34,780 bases of DNA from Bacillota bacterium (GCA_003343805.1 QAKM01000045.1:1-34780), one strand, 5' to 3'. Shown: positions 1-8,707, counted from the stretch's first letter. Program-made: numbers and translations. Notes: generated by a model not told the origin, from the sequence alone.

Positions 1-653
1 AAATGAGCCGAGCAGGGTTCCCCTGCGCTGGCTCACTCAATTTGCCCTATGCTTAGGGCTTGCTGCCCTTAGAATGACAAACGCGTTCGCGGGCGATAAC
101 GCTTGTTAAAATCAACCATCCCCACCCCTCACGGAATTTGTTTTGCGAAGCAAAAGAAATTCGTGAACCAAAATAAAATCCCGCGAGGAGGGTTGCCCTG
201 CGCTGCGGGAGGTATGATAAGGCGACTCCCTCAGTCTCGCTACGCTCGACAGCTCCCTCAAGAGGGCGCCAAGGGAATTACCGCTTCTCAAATCATGGCG
301 CAAGCAGGGTTTCCCTACGCCTCGTCGCAGCGGAGCAAATTTCGCAAGCCGCTGTGTTCCTCGCGGCTTTGCTCCGATGCTCGCTGCTCCTCTTCCCAAA
401 AAACTCGCTGCGCGACTTTTTCGGGAGCCCTTTCTTATAAATCTTTTCCGCGAGCAAAACCACGCTTTGCTTCTAAAAATAAAATCCCGCGAGGAGGATT
501 GCCCTCCGCTGCGGGACCCAATTTGTGCCATACCTGGCACTTATTGTCCAATAAGGACATGAACGCGCGCGGGCGATAACGCCGCTTAAAATCGCGGCAG
601 CTCACCCCTCGCCGCGAAGATTTCCCAAAGGGAAAGATTTGCGGCGAAACTTT
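1..653. repeat. Non-coding region with several structured repeats
   Basis: No credible gene is seen in these 653 bases. They hold at least three, probably four, copies of a hairpin with a fixed plan: outer arm, GA, a G-rich inner arm, TT(C/G), a C-rich inner arm, GCT, outer arm. Copies lie at 4-35, 179-210 and 485-516, with a weaker one at 297-321. Also present are two copies of a GGGCGATAACGC block (about 89-100 and 571-582), each followed by CACCCCTC and another hairpin (about 132-165 and 611-647), and a CTCCCTCAGT...CTCAAGAGGG unit at about 225-265. Translations on either strand look like low-complexity shadows of these repeats. Confidence 0.75.
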
Positions 654-1550
654 TTAGATGAATCCCTCTACAAACTGCTCGGCGTCGAAGGGGACGAGGT
701 CCTCCATCTTCTCCCCCACGCCCGTAAAGACGACGGGGATATTGAGCTCGCTGCACAGCGAGAACACGAACCCGCCCTTTGCCGTGCCGTCGAGCTTGGT
801 GAGGACGATGCCGTCGAGCTCCACCGCCTCGTCAAAGACACGCGCCTGCGAGACGGCATTCTGCCCCGTCGTCGCATCGAGCACGAGAAACTTCAAAAAC
901 TGCGCCTCGGGGAACTCGCGCGTCACCACGCGGTCCATCTTCCGGAGCTCCTTCATGAGGTTTTCCTTGACGTGCAGCCGCCCCGCCGTATCGACGAGCA
1001 CGACATCCGTCTTTCTCGCCTTGGCGGAAGAGAGCGCATCGAAGATGACCGCGGAGGGATCGCTCCCCTCCTCGTGCTTGACGATGCGCACATTGGCGCG
1101 CTCTGCCCAGACGGAGAGCTGATCGCTCGCCGCCGCGCGGAAGGTATCCGCCGCCGCCACGGTGACGCTCTTTTTCTGCGAGACGAAATAGTTGGCGACC
1201 TTGCCGATGGTCGTCGTCTTTCCGACGCCGTTGACGCCCACGAACATGATGACGCAGGGGTATTTGATCTCGGGCACGGGGGCTTCCTCGAGCTTTTCTT
1301 CGAGGATGTCCTTCAAAAGGTCGGTGACGAACGCCTGGTCCTTGACCTTGTTTCCGATCGCCTCCTCTCTGACCTCTTCGACGACCTCCTCCGCCGTGCG
1401 CACGGAGACGTCGGCAGAGATGAGGATCTCCTCGAGCTCGTCGTAAAATTCTTCGCCCAGCTTGTCTTTGGAAAACAGCAGGCGCAGCTTGGTCGAGACG
1501 CCGTCGCGCGTCTTTTTTAAGGCGTCTTTGATCTTTCCGAATAAACTCAT
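654..1550 (-). CDS. ftsY: Signal recognition particle receptor FtsY
   Basis: FtsY is the SRP-receptor GTPase that brings SRP-bound ribosomes to the Sec translocon at the inner face of the membrane. The 298-residue product is essentially an NG domain with a very short N-terminus, lacking the long acidic A domain of E. coli FtsY. GTPase motifs are visible: GVNGVGKTT (about 105-113), DTFRAA (135-140), DTAGR (187-191) and TKLDGTAKGG (251-260). The ATG at 1550 is chosen because AGGAG lies 8 nt upstream; a GTG 9 nt further upstream is in frame but poorly placed. It is the last gene of plsX-rnc-smc-ftsY, about 60 nt after smc. Ffh is not in the window. Confidence 0.97.
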   Translation of the reverse strand: MSLFGKIKDALKKTRDGVSTKLRLLFSKDKLGEEFYDELEEILISADVSVRTAEEVVEEVREEAIGNKVKDQAFVTDLLKDILEEKLEEAPVPEIKYPCVIMFVGVNGVGKTTTIGKVANYFVSQKKSVTVAAADTFRAAASDQLSVWAERANVRIVKHEEGSDPSAVIFDALSSAKARKTDVVLVDTAGRLHVKENLMKELRKMDRVVTREFPEAQFLKFLVLDATTGQNAVSQARVFDEAVELDGIVLTKLDGTAKGGFVFSLCSELNIPVVFTGVGEKMEDLVPFDAEQFVEGFI

Positions 1551-1610
1551 AAACGACACTCCTGTATGCGATCCGTGCGCCCTGCATCGGCAAGGGCACG
1601 GAAATTGCCG

Positions 1611-4600
1611 TCATGCCACGACGGTATCGCCGCCGAGGCGCTCCTCCACCTCCGACAGTTTGACGGAGACGATCTTAGAAACGCCCTTTTCCTCCATCGT
1701 GACGCCGAAGAGGGTATCGGCGCGGTTCATGGTGGGCTTGCGGTGGGTGATGACGATGAACTGCGTCTCCTTGGAGAACTTCTGCAGGTATTTTGCAAAG
1801 CGGTCGACGTTGGCTTCGTCGAGCGCCGCCTCGATCTCGTCGAGGATACAGAAGGGCATGGGACGCGACTTCAAGATAGCGAAGAGGATGGCGATGGCGG
1901 TAAACGCGCGCTCGCCGCCCGAAAGGAGGGAGATCTTCGTCAGCTTTTTGCCGGGCGGGCAGGCGACGATCTCGATGCCGGCATTCAGGGGGTCGTCGCA
2001 GTCGGTGTAGTCGAGCTGCATCTCCGCCTTGCCGCCGCCGAAGAGTTCCTTGAAGATGACGGTGAAGTTCTGATTGATCTCGTTGAAACCGTCGTCGAAC
2101 TGCTTCTGCATGGCGTCGCGGAGATCGTTGAGGACGGTGGTGAGATCGAAGATGCCCTTTTCGAGGTCCTCCTTCTGCGTCTGCATCTCGGAATAGCGGC
2201 CGAAGAGGAGCTCGTAGTCCTCCTCCGCATTCATGTTGACGGGCCCGAGCGCGGAGATCTTGCGCTTTAGGGAATTGATGTTGTTGTAGGACTGCGAGAC
2301 GTCGTAATTCTCGTCGCGCAGCTCCTGCGCGCTCTCGTAGGAGAGGCCGTACGCCTCGTCGATGCGCTGTTTCATGTTCTCGAGCGCGGCTTCCGCCTTG
2401 CTGATCTCCAGCTCGCTCCTGTGCCGCTTCTCGTCCTCCTGCTGCTGTTCTTCGAGGAGGGCGCGCTTGCGCTCCGAACGCGCTTCCTGTTCGGCACTCT
2501 TTTGGCGCTTTTCCTCCTCCGAGCGGGAGATCTCGGCGCGAACGGCGTTGATGGCGGCGCGGTCCTCGTCGGAAAGCGCCACCTTTTCCGCCTGCTCTTT
2601 GAGGGCGGAAAGTTCGGACGCGGTGCGCTCCTTCTCCTCACGGTCGGCGGTGATGCGCGCCGAAAGGGTCTCGCGCTCGTCCGTGAGGCGCTTGGCATTC
2701 TCCTCCTCGGCGGCGCGGGCCGAGACGATGGCGGCGCTCTCCACGCGGAGGGCAGCGATCTCTTCGTTGAGTTTGTCGCGCTCCTGCCTGAGTTTCCCGC
2801 TCTCGGCCTGGCGGGCGGCAGCTTCTGCGGCGGCCTCCGTGCGGATGCGGTTCAAAACGTCCTCGCTCTCGGCGGCGGAGAGAGCCTCGCTCTCCAGCCC
2901 CGCGACCTTCTGTTCGAGCTGCTGAAGGAGCGCGCCGTACTCGGCGATGTCGCGCTCGGCATCCGAGATGAGGTCGGTGAGCGCGAGCTCCTTCTGGGCG
3001 AGAGCGGCGCGGGAGGCGGTCTCCTTCTGTACTTCGGTGCGGAAGGCGGCGATGGCCGCCTCCGCCTTGCCCCGCTCCTGCTCGCAGGCATCCGCCGCGG
3101 CCTTGAGCTTTTCCGCCGTGATGCGCTTGCGGGCGATGGCGTCCTCGCACTCCTTGATGCGGCGTTCCCCCGCGAGGAGGTTGCCGCTCTCCTTGCGCTT
3201 GGAGCCGCCCGTCATGGCGCCGCTCGTTGCGATGATGTCGCCGTCCAGCGTCACGATGCGGAAGGCGCGCGGGTATTTTTTGGCGATCTGCGTGGCGCTC
3301 GCGATGGTGTCGCACACGAGGGTATTGCCGAGCAGATTGCAGATGACGTTGCCGTAGTAGGGATCGTACCGGACGAGCTCGTCGGCAAGGCCCAGCGCCC
3401 CCTCTTCGCGGAGGGCACGGCGGATCTCCCCGCTGTTGGCGCGGGGGCGGATGGCTGCGACGGGCAGGAAGGTGACGACGCCGCCGCCCGTGCGCTTCAG
3501 ATATTCGATGAGATAGCGCGCATCGTCCGCCGTGGCGGTGACGAGGTTCTGCATCGCCCCGCCGAACGCCGTCTCGATGGCGACTTCATACTTCTGCTCG
3601 GTGGAGACGATGTCGGCAATGGCGCCCTTGATGCGGTCCCCGAGCGCGGGATCCTTCTGCGCCTTCAACTGCAGGTTGCGGACGGAATCGCGGTAGCCGT
3701 CGAAGCGGTTTTTGAGGTTCTTATAAAATTCGAGGTTGTTGGTGTAGTTGGCGATGGAGGTGTTGCAGTCGATGTACTCCTGCGAGAGCTTCTGCCCCGA
3801 CCGGGCGAGCTCGCGCAAGGTCTCGGTGAGCTCCTCCTCCCGCTCGGCCTGCGATGCAAAGAAGGCTTCGACCTTCTCCTTCTCCGTGCGGCAGAGGGCG
3901 AGCTGATCGGAAAATTCGCGCTTTCTTGCGCCCGCGCGCTCGAGGGCGGTACGCACCTCTTCGATGCGTTCGCTCGCCGCCGTCTTCTGTGCGGAGAGGC
4001 TCCCCGCGCTGGCGCGCACGTCCGCCAGGTTCTCGACGGAGGAGAGCTCGCTGGCGCGCTTTTCGTCGGAGATGCGCTCGTATGCCTCGAGATGCGCCTC
4101 CGCCTCGTGCACCTTTGCCATGAGCGCGGAGCACTGCTTTTCGATCTCCCGGGCGCGCGCGGTCCCCGCCTGCGTCTTTTTCTGCCCCGCCTCCAAAAGG
4201 CGTGCGATCTCCGCGATGCGGCCCAGAGAGGCCTCTTCGTCGAGGGAGGCCTGTTCGGCACGGCGGCGGACGGCAGCCATGCGCTCGCCGATGAGCCGCG
4301 CCTCGCCGCTCTTGTGCTCGAATCCCACTTCAAAGGCGCGCAGCTTCTCGTTGAGGGCGCGCAGGGTATCGTCGGCACGGGCGATCTCCTCGCGGGCGAG
4401 GCGGTCCTCCTCGTCGATAACGTCCGACTCGGAGCGGATGGCGGCAAGCCGCTTTTCCGCCTTTTGGATGCGCTCGCGGTGCTTGCCCGTCTCGAAGGCA
4501 AAGTTATCGCAGCGGAGGAGGTAGGTGTTGACCTCTTCGTACTTGAGCTGATCGGAATAGGCGCGGTACTTCTTCGCCGTCTCCGCCTGCTTTTCGAGGG

Positions 4601-5210
4601 GGCGGAGCTGTTTTTCCGCCTCGTCCATGCGCTGGACAAAGACGGTGAGGTTGTCCTTCGCGCTCTCGAGCTTGCGCTCGATCTCGCCCTTCTGCGCCTT
4701 GAACTTCATGACGCCCGTCGCCTCTTCAAAGATGGCGCGGCGGTCCTCGGGCTTGGCGTTCATGATCTGCTCGACCTTGCCCTGCCCGATGATGGAATAG
4801 CCCTCCTTGCCGATGCCGACGCCGTGCAGAAGCGCGACGATGTCTTTCAGGCGGCAGGGCTGCTTGTTGAGAAGGTACTCGCTCTCGCCCGAGCGGTACA
4901 GCCGCCTCGTCATGGCGACTTCCTCGTAGTCGATGTCGAACATCCGCGAGGCGTTGTCAAAGACGAGCGTCACCTCGCAGTAGGAGAGGGCGCGGCGGGA
5001 TTCGGTGCCGTTGAAGATGACGTCCTGCATACTCGAGCCGCGCAGCGACTTGGCCGACTGCTCGCCGAGCACCCAGCGCACGGCGTCTGCGACGTTGCTC
5101 TTTCCGCAGCCGTTCGGACCGACGATGCAGGTGACACCGTCGTCAAATTTGATGGAGGTCTTGTCGGCAAACGACTTGAACCCCACGAGCTGTATTTCCT
5201 TAAAATTCAA
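1611..5210 (-). CDS. smc: Chromosome segregation ATPase SMC
   Basis: SMC forms the ATP-driven condensin ring, with ScpA and ScpB, that organises and segregates the chromosome. The product is about 1199 residues, usual for bacterial SMC. Walker A GPNGCGKS is at 31-38, long charged coiled coils flank a Gly-rich hinge near 510-670, and the C-terminal head carries LSGGERAFTA and Walker B with FCILDEIEAALDEAN. The start appears to be TTG at 5210: the protein homology begins there (NFKEIQLVGFKSFADK), a GAGG sits 7 nt upstream, and the gene overlaps the rnc stop by 11 nt, implying translational coupling. An in-frame extension upstream to 5387 overlaps rnc and has no SMC-like sequence. Confidence 0.97.
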   Translation of the reverse strand: MNFKEIQLVGFKSFADKTSIKFDDGVTCIVGPNGCGKSNVADAVRWVLGEQSAKSLRGSSMQDVIFNGTESRRALSYCEVTLVFDNASRMFDIDYEEVAMTRRLYRSGESEYLLNKQPCRLKDIVALLHGVGIGKEGYSIIGQGKVEQIMNAKPEDRRAIFEEATGVMKFKAQKGEIERKLESAKDNLTVFVQRMDEAEKQLRPLEKQAETAKKYRAYSDQLKYEEVNTYLLRCDNFAFETGKHRERIQKAEKRLAAIRSESDVIDEEDRLAREEIARADDTLRALNEKLRAFEVGFEHKSGEARLIGERMAAVRRRAEQASLDEEASLGRIAEIARLLEAGQKKTQAGTARAREIEKQCSALMAKVHEAEAHLEAYERISDEKRASELSSVENLADVRASAGSLSAQKTAASERIEEVRTALERAGARKREFSDQLALCRTEKEKVEAFFASQAEREEELTETLRELARSGQKLSQEYIDCNTSIANYTNNLEFYKNLKNRFDGYRDSVRNLQLKAQKDPALGDRIKGAIADIVSTEQKYEVAIETAFGGAMQNLVTATADDARYLIEYLKRTGGGVVTFLPVAAIRPRANSGEIRRALREEGALGLADELVRYDPYYGNVICNLLGNTLVCDTIASATQIAKKYPRAFRIVTLDGDIIATSGAMTGGSKRKESGNLLAGERRIKECEDAIARKRITAEKLKAAADACEQERGKAEAAIAAFRTEVQKETASRAALAQKELALTDLISDAERDIAEYGALLQQLEQKVAGLESEALSAAESEDVLNRIRTEAAAEAAARQAESGKLRQERDKLNEEIAALRVESAAIVSARAAEEENAKRLTDERETLSARITADREEKERTASELSALKEQAEKVALSDEDRAAINAVRAEISRSEEEKRQKSAEQEARSERKRALLEEQQQEDEKRHRSELEISKAEAALENMKQRIDEAYGLSYESAQELRDENYDVSQSYNNINSLKRKISALGPVNMNAEEDYELLFGRYSEMQTQKEDLEKGIFDLTTVLNDLRDAMQKQFDDGFNEINQNFTVIFKELFGGGKAEMQLDYTDCDDPLNAGIEIVACPPGKKLTKISLLSGGERAFTAIAILFAILKSRPMPFCILDEIEAALDEANVDRFAKYLQKFSKETQFIVITHRKPTMNRADTLFGVTMEEKGVSKIVSVKLSEVEERLGGDTVVA

Positions 5211-5865
5211 TGCTGTCCCTCTCGTTGAGAATTTTGAGAAGCTGTTCGGCGGCAGCCGTCTCTGCCGACTTCTTGCTCTCGCCGTACCCCGCCGCGCTCT
5301 TGCCGAGGGCGGTGACGGTGCATTCGTACCCGTCCCCCACGGCCTTCGTCCGGTAGTCGGGCGTCCTCTTTTCGCGCTCCTGCACATATTCCTGCAGGAG
5401 CGTCTTATAATTTTCCGTCGGGCAGAGGACGAGATACTTCTTTAAAAAGGCGCGCACGGGCTCCATGCCGCCCTCGAGGTAGAGCCCCCCGATGGCCGCT
5501 TCAAAGAGGTTGGAGCTCGTCTTGCCGCCGAGGTTCTGCTCCCCGCCCGAGTGGCGCAGAAAGCGCATGAGCCCCGCCCGGGCGCACGCTGCCTCGAGCG
5601 CGGACTGCGAGACATAGCGCTGGCGCATCTCCGTGAGTGCGCCCTCGCGGTTTTCGCTGGAGCGGAAGAGTTCCTCCGTCACGGCGAGCTCCAAAACGGC
5701 GTCGCCCAAAAATTCCAGCCGCTCGTTGTCCTTTCCGCCAAAGACGTTGGAATAGGAGCGGTGCGTGAAGCACGCCTTTAAAAGCTCCCGGTTGCGGAAG
5801 GTATGGCCGAGCACCGCCTCCGCCTCCTTCAGTTCCTCCTCGCGGAAGTCTTCGCCGTTACGCAT
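5200..5865 (-). CDS. rnc: Ribonuclease III
   Basis: RNase III cuts double-stranded RNA, including rRNA precursors. The 221-residue product has the signature NERLEFLGDAVL (47-58), the second acidic helix SNLFEAAIGGLYLEGG (118-133) and a C-terminal dsRNA-binding domain (about 155-215). Length is normal. The aspartate that usually precedes the second catalytic glutamate (E. coli pattern A-D-T-V-E) appears as asparagine here (S-N-L-F-E), so one metal ligand may be altered. The ATG at 5865 is preferred; a TTG at 5877 is in frame. The gene overlaps the plsX stop by 8 nt and smc by 11 nt, so translation is probably coupled throughout. Confidence 0.96.
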   Translation of the reverse strand: MRNGEDFREEELKEAEAVLGHTFRNRELLKACFTHRSYSNVFGGKDNERLEFLGDAVLELAVTEELFRSSENREGALTEMRQRYVSQSALEAACARAGLMRFLRHSGGEQNLGGKTSSNLFEAAIGGLYLEGGMEPVRAFLKKYLVLCPTENYKTLLQEYVQEREKRTPDYRTKAVGDGYECTVTALGKSAAGYGESKKSAETAAAEQLLKILNERDSIEF

Positions 5866-6883
5866 CCTGCTTTTCAAGCGCGCCGGAGGTGAGCATCTCT
5901 TCGATGGTCTCGACGAGGCGGTTCTGATATGCGTCGAGCGCCTGGATGACGGAGGGGCAGATGGAATTCGCCTTGGAGGAGCCGTGCGACTTTACGACCA
6001 CCTTTTTGAGCCCCAGAAAGACGGATCCGCCCAGCTTGGCATAGTCGAGCATATTCGCAAGGCCCGCGATCTGCTTCCTTGCGCACAGATAGGCGAGCTT
6101 GGAGGCAAGATTTTTCTTAAATTCCTTCTTTAAGATATGGGAAACCGTCTTGCCGCAGCCCTCCATCGACTTTAAGGCAATGTTGCCCGAGAAGCCATCG
6201 GCCACGGCGACGTCCACATCGCCGAACATGATGTCGCGCCCCTCGATGTTGCCCGCAAACGAAATGTTGGGGTTGGTCTTTAAGAGCTGGTGCGCCTCCT
6301 GATGCAGGGGATCGCCCTTGTGCTCCTCGGTGCCATTGGTGAGCAAGCCCACGCGGGGGTGTTCCATGTGAAAGGCGGCCTTGCCGTAGGCGGATGCCAT
6401 GATGGCGAACTGCTCGAGATACTGCGGCTTGCACTCGGCATTGGCGCCGCAGTCGCAAAGGAGCGTCCGCCCGCCGCGCACGTTGGGGATGCCCGGGCAG
6501 AGCGCGGGGCGCAAGACCCCCTTGATGCGCCCGATGAGCATGATGCCGCCCGTGAGCACGGCGCCCGTCGAGCCCGCCGAGACGAACGCCGCCGCCTCGG
6601 GATCCTCCTTTAAGATGTTCATGCCCACGACGAGGGAGGAATCGCGCTTAGAACGGATGGCGTGCGTGGGCACGTCGTCGTTGGTGATCTCCTCGGTGCA
6701 GTGCCTTATTTCCACGCGGGAAGCATCGTGCGGGGTCTTTGCAAGTTCCGCACGGATGCGCGCCTCGTCCCCCGTAAAGAGGATGCCGAAATTGTCCCGT
6801 TCCTTCAGCGCAAGCAGCGCGCCTTTTACGATCTCCGCGGGGGCGTTGTCTCCGCCCATCGCATCTACGACGACTTTGATCAT
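5858..6883 (-). CDS. plsX: Phosphate acyltransferase PlsX
   Basis: PlsX converts acyl-ACP to acyl-phosphate for the PlsY step of phosphatidic acid synthesis, as a peripheral membrane enzyme. The product is 341 residues with the N-terminal VDAMGGDNAP signature. Later blocks (GVLRPALCPGIPN; VGLLTNGTEEHKG; VAVADGFSGNIALKSMEG) are typical of the family. The ATG at 6883 has AAGGAG 6 nt upstream; an ATG two codons earlier overlaps the SD and is less likely. It is the first gene of the plsX-rnc-smc-ftsY operon and has a good promoter upstream. In many Firmicutes acpP lies between plsX and rnc; here the two genes overlap, so acpP must be elsewhere. Confidence 0.97.
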   Translation of the reverse strand: MIKVVVDAMGGDNAPAEIVKGALLALKERDNFGILFTGDEARIRAELAKTPHDASRVEIRHCTEEITNDDVPTHAIRSKRDSSLVVGMNILKEDPEAAAFVSAGSTGAVLTGGIMLIGRIKGVLRPALCPGIPNVRGGRTLLCDCGANAECKPQYLEQFAIMASAYGKAAFHMEHPRVGLLTNGTEEHKGDPLHQEAHQLLKTNPNISFAGNIEGRDIMFGDVDVAVADGFSGNIALKSMEGCGKTVSHILKKEFKKNLASKLAYLCARKQIAGLANMLDYAKLGGSVFLGLKKVVVKSHGSSKANSICPSVIQALDAYQNRLVETIEEMLTSGALEKQDA

Positions 6884-6930
6884 ATCCATCTCCTTTACCC
6901 TCGCCCGCAGGGCGAAAGTCATACAAAATG

Positions 6931-6959
6931 ATTATACCATTTCTTTTCGGAAAAGACAA
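6931..6959 (-). promoter_or_regulatory. Promoter of plsX operon
   Basis: On the minus strand, TTGTCT (6954-6959) and TATAAT (6931-6936) are separated by 17 bp. Predicted transcription starts about 40 nt before the plsX ATG, leaving room for the SD. The -35 lies in the T-tract of the preceding terminator. Confidence 0.8.
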
Positions 6960-6996
6960 ACAAAACGCGCCGCTCCCCGAAAGAACGGCGCGTTTT
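6960..6996 (-). terminator. Terminator after the cation efflux gene
   Basis: A 9-bp stem (AACGCGCCG 6964-6972 with CGGCGCGTT 6986-6994) is followed on the minus strand by a T-rich stretch that also contains the plsX -35. It also has a T-run on the plus strand, so it may act in both directions. Confidence 0.8.
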
Positions 6997-7033
6997 TTAC
7001 GTTTTCACAGGCGGGGAGCCGCCGCAGGGGCAT

Positions 7034-8158
7034 TCACTGCCGCTCCACCCAGACGGAACAGTCGTAATCGCCCAGCGACTTTACCCGTTCGGCGAGCGCG
7101 GCGGCGATCTCCTTATCCTTCTGCTTGCAGGCAAAGGGAACTGCGGCCTCAAAGACGAGCGTCTTTTTTGCCCCGCGCACGAGGCGGAAATCGTGCAGGT
7201 CCAGCCCGTCGATCATGCCCCGCACGCGCTCGCGCACGGCGCGCTCCAGGGTGATGGCCTCCTCGTCGTTGAGGTCGACGGGATCGAGATGGCTCGTAAG
7301 GTCGATCCCCAGCTCTTTCCGCACCTCCCGCTCGAGGCGGTCGAGCGCCTCGTGGGAGAGCATGGCGGGCTCGCTCGCGTCCCGCTCGACGTGCGCGGTC
7401 GCAAACAGGTGCTGCGGCCCGTAACTGAAGAGGCGCACGTCATGCACCCCCAACACGCCCGCACTCTTCAGGATGCAGGCGCGGAGCGCATCGAGCTGGG
7501 CGCGGTCGGGCGCCTGCCCGAGGAGCTTGGAACCCGCCTCTCGCAGCACCCCCACGCCCTGCCACACGATAAAGAGCGCCACAAGGACGCCTGCCCAGCC
7601 GTCCGCCGAGGGAACGTGTGCATACATGGAGATGAGCGTCCCCGCGATGGCGGCAAGGGTGGCGAGGCAGTCGCAGGCGCTGTCCTTCGCCGCCCCGAGG
7701 AGGGGATCGGAACCGCCCATCGAGCGCGACATGAAGCGATAGAAGAAGAACATCCCGCCCTTGACGGCGACGGAGGCCCCGAGGACGGCAAAGACGAGGG
7801 GCGACGCCGACGCGATGCCGCCCTCTATAACGCGGTCAACGGACTCGCGCAGAAGTTCGACGGCGAGCGCCAGGATGATGCAGCCGATGATCATGGAGGC
7901 GACGTACTCCGCCCGCTGATGGCCGAAGGGGTGCTCCTTATCCGCGGGCTTTGCCGCGATGCGGAAGGAGACGAGCGCCACCCCGCTGCTGCCGCAGTCA
8001 CTTAAGTTGTTGATGCCGTCGGCGAGCACGGACACGAGCCCGAACACAAGCCCCGCGGCGATCTTGGCGCCCGCAAGGAGGAGATTGAGGAACATCCCGA
8101 CGATGCTCGCGACCGTTCCCCGCTTTGCCCTTGCTGCGCCCTTGCTCTGTGTTTCCAT
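7034..8158 (-). CDS. Cation diffusion facilitator family transporter
   Basis: Members of the cation diffusion facilitator family export divalent metals (Zn, Co, Fe, Mn) in exchange for protons across the cytoplasmic membrane. The 374-residue product has several hydrophobic segments in its first 210 residues, the family metal-site motifs DGINNLSD (47-54) and HPFGHQRAEY (76-85), and a DSACDC stretch in a later helix. The C-terminal cytosolic part is long, with two apparent ferredoxin-like segments, the second starting around 280. The ATG at 8158 is chosen from homology and because the -10 box lies only 7 nt upstream, predicting a leaderless mRNA. Metal specificity cannot be read from the sequence. 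Confidence 0.9.
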   Translation of the reverse strand: METQSKGAARAKRGTVASIVGMFLNLLLAGAKIAAGLVFGLVSVLADGINNLSDCGSSGVALVSFRIAAKPADKEHPFGHQRAEYVASMIIGCIILALAVELLRESVDRVIEGGIASASPLVFAVLGASVAVKGGMFFFYRFMSRSMGGSDPLLGAAKDSACDCLATLAAIAGTLISMYAHVPSADGWAGVLVALFIVWQGVGVLREAGSKLLGQAPDRAQLDALRACILKSAGVLGVHDVRLFSYGPQHLFATAHVERDASEPAMLSHEALDRLEREVRKELGIDLTSHLDPVDLNDEEAITLERAVRERVRGMIDGLDLHDFRLVRGAKKTLVFEAAVPFACKQKDKEIAAALAERVKSLGDYDCSVWVERQ

Positions 8159-8165
8159 ACTCCAT

Positions 8166-8194
8166 ATTATAACACGCAAAACGCATTCTGTCAC
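8166..8194 (-). promoter_or_regulatory. Promoter of cation efflux gene, predicted leaderless start
   Basis: GTGACA (8189-8194) and TATAAT (8166-8171) are separated by 17 bp on the minus strand. Only 7 nt (ATGGAGT) lie between the -10 and the ATG, so transcription should begin at or next to the start codon. The GGAG in those 7 nt is 1 nt from the ATG and is unlikely to work as an SD. Confidence 0.75.
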
Positions 8195-8267
8195 GCCGGG
8201 GGGCAGGCAAAATCCCGCCCGGGACGTATATTTTTTGTGAAGCGGGGCAATCATTGCGTTGCTGCGG

Positions 8268-8297
8268 CGGACACCGAGCGAGCCTGCTACATACAAT
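8268..8297 (+). promoter_or_regulatory. Possible promoter of mazF
   Basis: TACAAT (8292-8297) is a good -10. The best -35 is CGGACA (8268-8273) with an 18-bp spacer, which matches the consensus only in part. Predicted leader is about 30 nt. Confidence 0.4.
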
Positions 8298-8333
8298 GAT
8301 AGCGGAGACAGTCCGACGCAAAAGAGGGACACT

Positions 8334-8693
8334 ATGAACGTGAAACGCGGTGAACTTTATTATGCCGATCTTTCGCCCGTGGTGGGCAGCGAGCAGGGCG
8401 GCGTGCGGCCGGTGCTCGTCGTGCAGAACGATACGGGCAACAAATATTCCCCCACCGTCATTGCGGCGGCGGTGACGAGCCGCATCCACAAGGCAAGGCT
8501 CCCCACGCACATCGAGCTCCCCCACGCCTTCGGCCTCCAGAAGGATTCCGTCATCCTGCTCGAACAGATCCGCACCATCGACAAGAAGCGGCTGATGTCG
8601 CGCATCGGAGAACTCCCTCCTGCAACCATGAGCCGCGTTGACAGGGCCATCCTCATCAGCCTCGGCTTCGAGCCGCGCTCTGCCCGCTCGTGA
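8334..8693 (+). CDS. mazF: MazF/NdoA-type endoribonuclease toxin
   Basis: MazF-family toxins cut single-stranded mRNA at short specific sequences. The 119-residue protein matches the family throughout: N-terminal [20 protein letters not shown], the RPVLVVQND strand, TVIAAAVTS, and a C-terminal [21 protein letters not shown]. It is closest in pattern to the chromosomal Bacillus NdoA/EndoA type. The ATG at 8334 has GAGGG a few nt upstream. No MazE/NdoAI antitoxin gene lies beside it: upstream is the divergent cation efflux gene and downstream a GNAT gene with its own promoter. It is therefore a solitary toxin gene here; the antitoxin may be elsewhere in the genome. Confidence 0.93.
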   Translation: MNVKRGELYYADLSPVVGSEQGGVRPVLVVQNDTGNKYSPTVIAAAVTSRIHKARLPTHIELPHAFGLQKDSVILLEQIRTIDKKRLMSRIGELPPATMSRVDRAILISLGFEPRSARS

Positions 8694-8707
8694 CGATGCC
8701 GCGGCGC

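Noticed and set aside
103..579. Open frames on both strands of the left repeat region (103-579 plus, 112-540 minus)
   Set aside because: They are made of the repeats themselves, have no SD or recognisable domain, and both strands are open at once, which reflects repeat composition.
2421..5228. 935-codon open frame antisense to smc
   Set aside because: It mirrors the smc frame in G+C-rich coding DNA; the protein is Leu/Gly/Val-rich low-complexity sequence without a domain, while smc has all SMC motifs.
5211..5387. N-terminal extension of smc up to 5387
   Set aside because: It overlaps rnc in another frame and lacks SMC homology; the SMC N-terminus begins at the TTG at 5210.
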